Part shown: one piece after another, positions 1 to 8,513 of the stretch
How the letters are laid out: each line of letters begins with the position of its first letter
Numbering within the stretch: position 1 is the stretch's first letter
DNA from: JAFKFI01 sp963795435
GTDB lineage: Bacteria > Pseudomonadota > Alphaproteobacteria > Acetobacterales > Acetobacteraceae
NCBI GenBank assembly: GCA_963795435.1
Contig: CAWCHV010000009.1
Location: 496,001-560,000, forward strand
Reading direction: 5' to 3'
DNA length: 64,000 nucleotides
Notes under the pieces: generated by a model
What the model saw: only the letters and a program-made list of their open reading frames with translations
Told to the model about the DNA's origin: nothing
The model's database searches: none
Made by a program: the position numbers and the translations under genes

Positions 1-511
1 GCAGGACGGCGACGAGCGGCTCCTGCGTGACGGCCTTGTATTCGAGATCAGGCATCCGCGGTTCGGGCCGCAGGAAGGCCAGGTCGAGCCTGCCACGCAT
101 CAGGCCGTCGGCGAGCTCGGGCGAATACTGGCTTGAAACGGTGACATCGATGTTGGGCAGTTCGCTTTTTAGGATGTTCATGGCTTCGGGCAGCCAGTCC
201 ATCTCCTGCCCTGTGAGGAAGCCGAGCGCGAACGATGGTTTGGCCGGCTGGGCCGCCCGCCGGGCGGCTTGCGCGGCGGCTTCCGTCTGGGCCAGCGCCA
301 GCCGGGCGTGTTCGAGGAACGCTCGTCCGGCGGCGGTCAGCTCGATCCCGCGGGCGCTACGGGTCATGAGTTGGACGCCGACTTCGTATTCGAGGTCCCT
401 GATCTGGCGGCTGAGCGATGGCTGCGCCGTGTGCAGACGCCGCTCGGCCGCGACAGTGAGGCTGCCCTCCTCGGCGACGGCGACGAAGTAGCGAAGGTGC
501 CGCAGCTCCAT
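1..511 (-). CDS. LysR-family transcriptional regulator, partial
   Basis: The minus-strand frame opens MELRHLRYFVAVAEEGS and continues with the typical LysR helix-turn-helix (AAERRLHTAQPSLSRQIR), then the start of the effector-binding domain; about 170 residues are present before the gene runs off the left edge. An in-frame ATG three codons upstream (520) is possible, but MELRHLRYF is the usual family start. It is divergent from the SDR gene at 688 across about 170 bp, the normal layout for a LysR regulator and its target, so it probably controls that SDR. The ligand is unknown. Confidence 0.93.
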   Translation of the reverse strand, partial: MELRHLRYFVAVAEEGSLTVAAERRLHTAQPSLSRQIRDLEYEVGVQLMTRSARGIELTAAGRAFLEHARLALAQTEAAAQAARRAAQPAKPSFALGFLTGQEMDWLPEAMNILKSELPNIDVTVSSQYSPELADGLMRGRLDLAFLRPEPRMPDLEYKAVTQEPLVAVL

Positions 512-687
512 TGCTGACATGCCTGCCTAGTATGGGGCCCAACCTACAAAGTCTTTTTCGCTGACGCCAGGACGCTCTAGTTCCACGGCCAGCGGAACAC
601 GGCCAAACCTTCTCCTTTGATTGAGCGCGGCCAACTCGCTTCCGCGATCGTCCGGCAGGTCCGGTCCTATCCAGGAGGTATGGCAGC

Positions 688-1434
688 ATGAGCAACCCCG
701 TCGTTCTGATCACCGGCGCCCTGACCGGCATCGGTCGCGCCACCGCGACGACCTTCGCCAAGGAAGGCGCTCGCCTCGTCGTCTCCGGCCGCCAGGACGA
801 CGCCGGCCAGGCGCTCGCGGCCGAGCTGCGCGATCTCGGCGCCGAGGTGGAGTTCATCCGGGCGGATGTGCGGCATGACGAGGATGTCCGAATGCTTGTC
901 GACAGGACCGTGGCGTATTTCGGTCGGCTCGACATCGCGGTGAACAACGCGGGAACCGAGGGCCAGCCTGGACCCATCCCGGAGCAGTCCGCCGCGACCT
1001 ACGCCGCGACGTTCGATACGAACGTGCTCGGGACGGTGCTGGCGATGAAGCACGAAATGCGGGCGATGCAGGCGCAGAGAGCCGGCAGCATCGTCAATGT
1101 GTCATCGACGATGGGCCACAAGGGCGCGGCGGGGGCGGCGATCTACACGGCAAGCAAGCACGCGGTCGAGGGATTGACCAAGTCGGCGGCGCTCGAAGGC
1201 GCACCATTCAACGTACGGGTAAACGCGGTGGCGCCGGGGCCGATCGAAACGGGAATGTTGGACCGCTTCACCGGCAGCGCCGAGCGCAAGGCCGGCTTGG
1301 TCGCGGGTGTGCCGATGAAGCGCGTCGGGACCCCGGACGAAATCGCCCAGGCAATCGTGTTTCTCGGCTCCGACAAGGCGAGCTTCATCACCGGCCATAT
1401 GCTTGCCGTGGACGGTGGCAAGTCCGCCGCCTGA
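688..1434 (+). CDS. SDR family oxidoreductase
   Basis: Classical 248-residue NAD(P)-dependent short-chain dehydrogenase, cytoplasmic. The cofactor motif TGALTGIG is at residues 9-16, NNAG at 86-89, and the catalytic pair Y153/K157 in YTASK follows the active-site serine region near 139. A strong ribosome site (aggagg) lies about 10 bases before the ATG. The length is standard. It is divergent from a LysR gene that is the likely regulator, and is followed 15 bases later by a broken MFS transporter that may once have carried its substrate. The substrate cannot be predicted from this fold. Confidence 0.95.
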   Translation: MSNPVVLITGALTGIGRATATTFAKEGARLVVSGRQDDAGQALAAELRDLGAEVEFIRADVRHDEDVRMLVDRTVAYFGRLDIAVNNAGTEGQPGPIPEQSAATYAATFDTNVLGTVLAMKHEMRAMQAQRAGSIVNVSSTMGHKGAAGAAIYTASKHAVEGLTKSAALEGAPFNVRVNAVAPGPIETGMLDRFTGSAERKAGLVAGVPMKRVGTPDEIAQAIVFLGSDKASFITGHMLAVDGGKSAA

Positions 1435-1449
1435 CCCCAGACGACGCTG

Positions 1450-2731
1450 ATGGACCGGCAAAGCGCCGTCGTGGCTGGGTGCTTCGGGGCGGAGGCGGAC
1501 AGCGTCTCCGCCCCGGAGCCGATGCGGAGCGACACGGGCACGAGCCTTTCGCGCGGCAGCATCATGGTTCTCGCCGCTGCCTGCGGCCTCGCCGTGGCCA
1601 ACACGAATTATGTCCACCCATTGCTGGTCGATATCGGCCGCTCGTTGGCCCTGTCCGACGGAACGGTGGGGCTGATACCCGCCTTGACGCAGCTCGGGGT
1701 CTCGGCGGGCATCCTGTTCCTGCTCCCGCTCGGCGATATCGTTCCGGCGCAAAAGCTGCTGACGGTCGCGATCGCGGTTCAAGCGATCGCGCTGTTCGGA
1801 ATTGCCTTGACGCCCGACGGGTCCGCCCTTCTCGCGTTGAGCCTGCTTGTCGGCTTCTTCGGCATCACGCCCTAATATGCTGCCGCCCTACGCCACTCTC
1901 CGGACGCCGCTCGCGCAGCGCGGGCGCATCACTGCGCTGCTGGCGCAAGGCGTTCTCGTCGGAATGCTGCTCGCGCGCAGCGTGAGCGGCGTGATCGGGC
2001 TTCATTTCGGCTGGCGCTGCGTCTATGCGCTCGCCGCCGTCGCGATGCTCCTCCTGCTCGTCCCGCTGCGGCGCACCGTGCGGCTCGAGCCGGCGGGCGC
2101 GCGCGTCTCCTATCCCGCGCTGCTGCGCAGCCTCGTTGACGTGTTCCTCGCGGTTCCGGTCGTGCGCTGGTCTGCGCTTTGCCAGGCGTTCAGCACCGGG
2201 TCGTTCACCGTGCTCTGGATCGGCATATCGTTCCACATGCAATCCCCCGCGTTTGGCTGGCGCAGCGACGGCGTCGGCGGGCTGGCGCTGATCGGCGCGG
2301 CGGCGGTCGTCTGCGCGCCGTTCGTGGGCGGGATCGCCGACCGCAAGGGACCGCGCCGCTCGCTGCTGCTGGCGCTCTCCACCGTGCTCGTCGCCTGGGG
2401 CTTGCTCGGCGCCTTCGGCCACACCGTTGCGGGCATCGTCGTGGGTATGATTGTGCTGGACCTGGGCGCGACCGCGGCCGACATCTCGAATCGAACAGTG
2501 ATTTTCGGTCTGAGGTCCGATATCCGGACACGGCTCGCGACAATCTACATGGTCGGCAAGTTCGGCGGAGCGGGCGTCATGGCCTGGCTCGCCGGGCTCG
2601 TCTGGTCCATCGGCGGCTGGCCGGCCCTCTGTGCTTTGGGCGCGACCACCGCCGCGCTCGCTTTGCTTGCCGCGTGGCGCGGTGTCGCCATGAATTCCTC
2701 CAATCGGGGACTGGACATGAAAGCGGGCTGA
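1450..2731 (+). pseudogene. MFS transporter, split by a frameshift
   Basis: Two overlapping frames together make one normal 12-helix MFS protein of the YnfM/arabinose-efflux-like type (about 425 residues). The first frame (1450-1875) covers the first helices and stops at TAA right after GFFGITP. The second is open before that point and resumes at once with NMLPPYATL and the family's RGRI, SGVIGLHFGWR and IADRKGPRR segments, ending at 2731. Skipping one base after the CCC codon at 1871-1873 restores the protein. It could be a one-base mutation, a sequencing error or, less likely, +1 recoding, because the site reads CCC-TAA. Possible starts are the ATGs at 1450 and 1522. It sits between an SDR and ugpE. 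Confidence 0.8.
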
Positions 2732-2778
2732 GCGCCTGTATCGAGGGCGGAAGGCTTTGGCGTATAAGTGGCCGGCGC

Positions 2779-3608
2779 ATGAGAACCCGCCCGGACTGGA
2801 TCACACACGCCATTCTCCTCCTCGGCGTCGCGCTGTTCGCGCTGCCGGTGTGGCTCGCCTTCGCCGGCTCGACCCAGGACCCCGACGCGATCGCGCGCGG
2901 CGAGCTGTCCCTCCTGCCGCGCCTCTCCGGGCTCGGCGTCTACGCGACGGTGCTCGGCGAAGGCGTCCCGGGCGTCACGCCGGTGTGGCACATGCTGCTG
3001 GTCTCGCTGGGCATGGCGCTGGCGATCGCGCTCGGAAAAATAGTCATTTCGCTGCTGTCAGCCTACGCGGTGACGTTCTTTCGCTTTCCGTTCCGCATGG
3101 CGGCGTTCTGGACCATCTTCATTACCCTCATGCTCCCCGTCGAGGTGCGGATCATCCCGACCTACGCGGTGATGGCCGATTTCGGGCTCATCAACCGCTT
3201 CACCGGCCTCACCCTGCCGCTGATCGCCTCGGCCACCGCCACCTTGCTGTTCCGGCAGGTGTTCCTCACCATTCCCGACGAACTCGTGGAGGCGGCGCGG
3301 ATGGATGGGGCGGGGCCGTGGCGCTTCCTGCGGGACGTCCTGATCCCGGTCTCGGCGGTCAATCTCGCGGCGCTGTTCGTGATCCTGTTCGTCTATGGCT
3401 GGAACCAGTATCTCTGGCCGCTGCTGGTCGCCACGGACCCCTCGCTCGACACCATCAATATCGGCCTCGTCAAGATGATCGGGGTCGAGACGCAGACCGC
3501 GTGGGATCGGGTGATGGCGACCGCCGTTCTCGCCCTGCTGCCTCCCGTGGCGGTGGTGCTGCTGATGCAACGCTGGTTCGTTGCCGGGCTGACGGAAGGG
3601 GAGAAATA

Positions 3609-3609
<1 letters not shown>
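2779..3609 (+). CDS. ugpE: sn-glycerol-3-phosphate-type ABC transporter permease UgpE
   Basis: Inner-membrane permease of a carbohydrate-uptake (CUT1) ABC importer, 276 residues against about 281 for E. coli UgpE. It has six predicted helices, the family block FITLMLPVEVRI, and the coupling loop EAARMDGAGPWRFLRDVLIP that contacts the ATPase. The C-terminus (MQRWFVAGLTEGEK) is also UgpE-like. The ATG at 2779 is preferred over a longer open frame starting further upstream, which is not permease-like. The stop overlaps the GTG of ugpC by one base. The partner permease UgpA and the binding protein UgpB, normally upstream, are absent; a broken MFS gene occupies that position. Confidence 0.93.
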
Positions 3610-4736
<1,127 letters not shown>

Positions 4737-4774
4737 GGTTCCGCCGGCGTTCCAAAAAGGGTGGCTGATTTCGC

Positions 4775-5095
4775 ATGGGTCTCCGTCCGGCGGTGTCCGT
4801 TCTCCCTCTCAGCCCGGAGGAGATGGATCAGATGATCTCTCGCGCCGGGCTGGTGCTCAATGCCGGCCAGATCGCCGACCTGGTGCTCGCGTGGCGGCAG
4901 GTGAGCCAGCTCAGCGCGCTGATCCCTCGCGACCGGCCGCTCGCGGATGATCTCGCGATCGCCTTCCGGTTGCCACCGCCGCAGCCGAGGAAATCCCGTG
5001 TGGCGGCTCCCGCGAAACCAGCCGTGAAACGGGGCTCGAAACCTGCCGCGCCGAAGCGGTCGGCGCGCCGCAAGACGGCCCCGAAAAGGCGATGA
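4775..5095 (+). CDS. small AtzG-like (DUF4089-type) protein with basic tail
   Basis: 106 residues. The first 60 form two predicted helices ending in a short acidic/proline stretch (LADDLAIAFRLPPP). This resembles small AtzG/DUF4089 partner proteins that pack against AtzE-type amidases; the match is by pattern and is weak. The last 40 residues are unusually rich in Lys, Arg, Ala and Pro and are probably disordered. The stop overlaps the amidase start by 4 bases (ATGA), so both are translated together. Likely a subunit or stabiliser of that amidase. Confidence 0.6.
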   Translation: MGLRPAVSVLPLSPEEMDQMISRAGLVLNAGQIADLVLAWRQVSQLSALIPRDRPLADDLAIAFRLPPPQPRKSRVAAPAKPAVKRGSKPAAPKRSARRKTAPKRR

Positions 5096-6486
5096 AAGGC
5101 ATCCCTCCGGCCTTTCCGACCATCGCCGAAGCCGCCAGGCTGATCGCCACCAAACGTCTCTCCCCGGTCGAGCTGACACGGGCGCTGCTGGCGCGGATCG
5201 AGGCGGTGAACCCCAAGCTCGATGCCTTCATCACCGTCACCGCCGATCGCGCTCTCGCGGGCGCGCGCGCCGCCGAGCGGGCGGTGCGGGCGGGGCGCAA
5301 GGGGCCGCTGCTGGGCATTCCGCTCGCCTACAAGGACATCTTCGAGACCGCTGGGGTGCTGACCACCGCGTATTCGCGCCTGCTCGCGGAAAACGTGCCG
5401 GAGCGTGACGCCGAGGCGGTGCGCCGGCTTTCGGCGGCCGGCTCGCCGATGCTGGGCAAGCTCGCGACGCACGAATTCGCCATCGGCGGCCCCTCCTTCG
5501 ACCTGCCCTGGCCACCGGCGCGCAATCCGTGGGATCCGCGGCGTTTCACCGGCGGATCGAGCTCGGGGGCCGGGGCGGCCGTGGCGGCGGGGCTGTGCCT
5601 GGGTGCGCTCGGTTCCGACACCGGCGGCTCGATCCGGCTGCCCGCTTCCTATTGCGGCATCGCCGGGCTCAAGCCGACGCCCGGCCTCGTCTCGCGTCGC
5701 GGCGTGATCCCGCTGGCGCCGAGCCTCGACACGGTGGGGCCGATGGCCTGGACGGCGGAGGATTGCGCGATCCTGCTCGACGCGCTGGCCGGCCACGATC
5801 CGGGCGATCCCGCCTCGGTCGCCGGCCCTGAGGTGAGTTACGCGCGGGCCATCGCGAGCCCGGTCAAGGGGATGCGGATCGGCGTGCTGCGCCAGTTTTA
5901 CGAGCGCGACGTCCCCGCCTCGCCCGACGTGCAGAAGATGATGGCGGCGGCGCTCGCCGTCTTCCGCGGGCTCGGCTGCCGGGTGGAGGACGCGACCCTG
6001 CCGCCGGTGCGGGAGTACAACGCGGTGGGCCGCATCATCATCTCGGCCGAGGCCTACGCGATGCACGAGGCCAGCCTCAAGGCGCGGCTGTCGGACTTCT
6101 CGCGCGTGTTCCGGGTTCGCGTGCTGGCCGGCGGATTGCTGCGGGCGGCCGACTATCTCGCCGCCCAGCGCCGCCGCACCGATCTGATCGCCGCCACCGC
6201 GCGGATGTTCGAGCGGTTCGACGCGCTGATCTACCCGGCGACCGCCGCTGCGGCGCCGATGCTGACCGAACAGCGGCTAGACGACGGCTTTCTCCGGCCG
6301 CTGCTGACCACGGTCGCCAATGTCGCGGCGGCGCCGGCTCTCGTCGTGTGTGGCGGCCGCACCTCGGCTGGCCTGCCGCTCGGCCTCGAGATCATGGGTC
6401 CGGCTTGGGGCGACGCCGCCGTGCTGCGGCTCGGCCACCATTTCGAGCGGGCCGCCGGCACGCGGGGAACCCGGCCGTCACTGTAG
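5092..6486 (+). CDS. amidase (amidase-signature family, AtzE/GatA-like)
   Basis: 464-residue cytoplasmic amide hydrolase with the full Ser-cisSer-Lys triad: K81 in AYKDIF, the cis-serine in GGSSSG (134-139), and nucleophile S160 in SDTGGSIRLPA. The length fits the family. It overlaps the preceding small gene by 4 bases; this AtzG-AtzE-like pairing makes a carboxamide or allophanate/biuret-type hydrolase more likely than the tRNA amidotransferase GatA, since gatB and gatC are absent. The upstream ugpEC genes might supply substrate, but that is speculation. Confidence 0.92.
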   Translation: MKGIPPAFPTIAEAARLIATKRLSPVELTRALLARIEAVNPKLDAFITVTADRALAGARAAERAVRAGRKGPLLGIPLAYKDIFETAGVLTTAYSRLLAENVPERDAEAVRRLSAAGSPMLGKLATHEFAIGGPSFDLPWPPARNPWDPRRFTGGSSSGAGAAVAAGLCLGALGSDTGGSIRLPASYCGIAGLKPTPGLVSRRGVIPLAPSLDTVGPMAWTAEDCAILLDALAGHDPGDPASVAGPEVSYARAIASPVKGMRIGVLRQFYERDVPASPDVQKMMAAALAVFRGLGCRVEDATLPPVREYNAVGRIIISAEAYAMHEASLKARLSDFSRVFRVRVLAGGLLRAADYLAAQRRRTDLIAATARMFERFDALIYPATAAAAPMLTEQRLDDGFLRPLLTTVANVAAAPALVVCGGRTSAGLPLGLEIMGPAWGDAAVLRLGHHFERAAGTRGTRPSL

Positions 6487-6499
6487 TGGCCCGGATGGC

Positions 6500-6576
6500 T
6501 GGTCGGAGTGAGAGGATTCGAACCTCCGGCCCCTGCGTCCCGAACACAGTGCTCTACCAGGCTGAGCTACACTCCG
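6500..6576 (-). tRNA. tRNA-Pro (anticodon CGG)
   Basis: The 77-base minus-strand sequence folds as a complete cloverleaf. Acceptor CGGAGTG pairs with CACTCCG, the D-stem is GCTC/GAGC, and the anticodon stem CTGTG/CGCAG carries loop TTCGGGA, giving anticodon CGG. The T-arm is GGAGG-TTCGAAT-CCTCT. The 3' CCA is encoded. It reads CCG proline codons, abundant in this GC-rich sequence. tRNA genes are common integration sites, but no integrase or duplicated 3' end is visible nearby. Confidence 0.97.
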
Positions 6577-6653
6577 GCCAAGGCGCGGCATATAGCGGCG
6601 CGCGCGGGATCGGGCAAGCCGCCCCGCGCTCTGCCGCTCGCCGCCGCGACGGA

Positions 6654-7337
6654 TCAGGCCGCCAGGCTGCGGGAGGATGTTTCCGCGGAGCGGTATTTGC
6701 CGTTCTCGGTGAGATAGTCCCACACGTCCGGCTGATCTCGCCCGACCCGGTCGAGCAGGCTGTCGAGTTCGCTGAAGCAGGGCTGCCTCGGGCCGTGATA
6801 GTCGACCAGCGGACCCAGTGCCTCGAAATAGATCGAGTTCGATTGCAGGAGCCGGAGCAAGGGCCGCTCCATGACGGCGCACCAATGCGTCATCCCGAGC
6901 CCGTAGCTGAGCCTGACCAGACCCTGCACCAGGCCCAGGCGCATCAAGCCGGTGGACAGTCCGCTGCGGCGCTCCTTCGAGATCGCGAACCGGGAAATCT
7001 CGACCGTCGATTCGATCGGGATGTCGCCGAGCACGCGGGGCCGACAGACCGCTTGCAGGGGGAAGCTGCTCTCGGGGTCCTCGGCCGACGGGAGCACCAT
7101 GCGGACGGTTCCGACGATCTGTCCGAGATCCCGGCTGATGAGGACCACATGGCGGGAGCGTTCGTCGTATTCGTCATATTCAAGGCCACCGATACCATCG
7201 AGATAACCTCGTTCGACGCAATAGACTTGATGTCTGAGCTGGAAGGATTGGCGAATCAGCGATGGTTCGTCGGCCACCACCACGTCGAATTCGTCGCGAA
7301 CGGCAAATACGGCCTCTGTCAATGACATCTGGTTCAT
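6654..7337 (-). CDS. PEP-CTERM/exosortase-associated acyltransferase (FeeM/LuxI-like GNAT fold)
   Basis: 227 residues with features of the LuxI/FeeM autoinducer and N-acyl amino acid synthase fold: an N-terminal LRHQVYCVERGYLD segment (near 34-47), a central strand DLGQIVGTVRMV, and the conserved ESTVEISRFAIS strand. Such proteins transfer an acyl chain from acyl-ACP or acyl-CoA to an amino group. One subgroup is known to occur only with PEP-CTERM/exosortase systems, and a PEP-CTERM protein lies 4 kb away. The start is supported by GGGGGAG just upstream of the ATG. It follows a 400-bp structured intergenic stretch. Product unknown; assignment to this exact subfamily is by pattern. Confidence 0.78.
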   Translation of the reverse strand: MNQMSLTEAVFAVRDEFDVVVADEPSLIRQSFQLRHQVYCVERGYLDGIGGLEYDEYDERSRHVVLISRDLGQIVGTVRMVLPSAEDPESSFPLQAVCRPRVLGDIPIESTVEISRFAISKERRSGLSTGLMRLGLVQGLVRLSYGLGMTHWCAVMERPLLRLLQSNSIYFEALGPLVDYHGPRQPCFSELDSLLDRVGRDQPDVWDYLTENGKYRSAETSSRSLAA

Positions 7338-7743
7338 TCTAGCTCCCCCGCTTCACCAAAAGGCGCCTGTGGTGGCCTGCATACTGGGCGCAATAGCTGG
7401 ACTTTGGCCGGAACCGTCCAGTCCTGGTTCCAAGGATTGTAGATCAGCTATACGCTTCTTGGGCCGAGTTGCCGGTGGGCCGAGTTTTTTCTCGGTACGC
7501 TTTGCCATTGTTCGTTGCAAACAATGGTCGGATATCGAACGTCTAACTCCGATCGTGACCTTCCGGCGATCGCGTTCGGTGATGTATCCCATTGTAGGCC
7601 GAAGGTCCATCACCGACCCGTGATCAGGCGGTTAAATCTGGATCAACCGCAGATTGATTGTTGCCTGATTATTTAGGCAAATGGTTGAGAAGGCGTAAAC
7701 CCATCGGCTCGAGAGGCAGCAAAATACCTAGTAACGGGTGCGT
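7338..7743. promoter_or_regulatory. 406-bp structured intergenic region upstream of the acyltransferase
   Basis: No convincing gene; the short open frames here look random. It is AT-richer than its surroundings and dense in symmetry. There is a perfect 8-bp dyad CCATTGTT-N7-AACAATGG at 7505-7527, a direct repeat GGGCCGAGTT (7462-7471 and 7478-7487), a hairpin CCGAG-T6-CTCGG (7481-7496), overlapping dyads GCGGTT-N11-AACCGC (7628-7650) and ATCAGGC...GCCTGAT (7623-7669), and a stem-loop TTGCCT-N8-AGGCAA (7661-7680). It probably holds the acyltransferase promoter and operator; a regulatory RNA is possible. Confidence 0.45.
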
Positions 7744-8460
7744 CTAGGGCGCCCAGGGCCAGACGGTGTCGGCCCATCCCGCGAGGGTTGCCTCATCCAG
7801 CAGTCCAGGCTGGCTCACCTTCAACCATCGCCCAAGGTTCGTCTGATCGCGGAGGTTTGACCAGTGGCGCCTGACCACGACGCCGAGCGACTCGGGAAAG
7901 TCAGCCGCGCCGGACGCCCATCCGATCGCCGTATCACTCGCGACCCGCAAAGAATTGCCGCCCGAGTCGGAAACGGCGAGCACAATCTTGTCCGTCCCCG
8001 GCAAGGGCGTTGCCGTGTAAGTAGATGGCCAGAATAGGTCCGGCTCCTGCTCATCGATCCACCGCAAAGTAAAAAGATGCCGGCTCAAGGGAACAATGCT
8101 GGACGGCCGCACCGGCTGCCGCGGATCGGCCGTGAAGATCATTCCGCAGCCGGCGTCGGGGACCGGCGCGACGGTCGCCCCCAGTCGCGGATGGCGAAGC
8201 TGCACCCGCTCGAGGACGGCCGCGACCGCCACGTCCAGGGCCGAAGACAATGGCGGCGGCGCTCCCAGACGCCACCGGGCCAGGATCCGCTTGATGGATG
8301 GATCGGAGCCGTTGCTGAACCAGCTTCGCAGTACCCGCCGCTCATCCGCGGTGAACAGATCGGCGGAAGGCGCCGGACATGACCGGCCACTAGACATCGA
8401 AGCGGCTTTCGGCGGGAGGATCCCCAGCATGAACGAACCCGATGGCCGAAAGTTGTTCAC
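7744..8460 (-). CDS. hypothetical protein downstream of the E1-nitroreductase gene
   Basis: I do not recognise the family. 238 residues with no obvious signal peptide or membrane helix. A polar N-terminus of about 35 residues is followed by a compact region (DLFTADERRVLRSWF near 35) and several Trp-rich patches (LRWIDEQEPDLFW, IGWASGAADFPES, GWADTVWPWAP at the end). Start is GTG at 8460; an internal ATG near 8430 is possible. It lies 53 bp downstream of the ThiF-nitroreductase gene on the same strand, so the two are likely co-transcribed and may act together. Confidence 0.6.
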   Translation of the reverse strand: MNNFRPSGSFMLGILPPKAASMSSGRSCPAPSADLFTADERRVLRSWFSNGSDPSIKRILARWRLGAPPPLSSALDVAVAAVLERVQLRHPRLGATVAPVPDAGCGMIFTADPRQPVRPSSIVPLSRHLFTLRWIDEQEPDLFWPSTYTATPLPGTDKIVLAVSDSGGNSLRVASDTAIGWASGAADFPESLGVVVRRHWSNLRDQTNLGRWLKVSQPGLLDEATLAGWADTVWPWAP

Positions 8461-8513
8461 GCCGGGATCCCACTCGCCGGTCGGGCGCTTTATCGGGCGC
8501 CACCGGCGGCCGG

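Noticed and set aside
6500..6576. tRNA-Pro as an integration site of a genomic island
   Set aside because: No integrase, no duplicated tRNA 3' end within the window, and no composition break that I can see.
7353..7623. Two antiparallel short frames (84 and 86 codons) in the spacer before the acyltransferase
   Set aside because: They overlap each other and several dyads, have no ribosome sites and no recognisable features.
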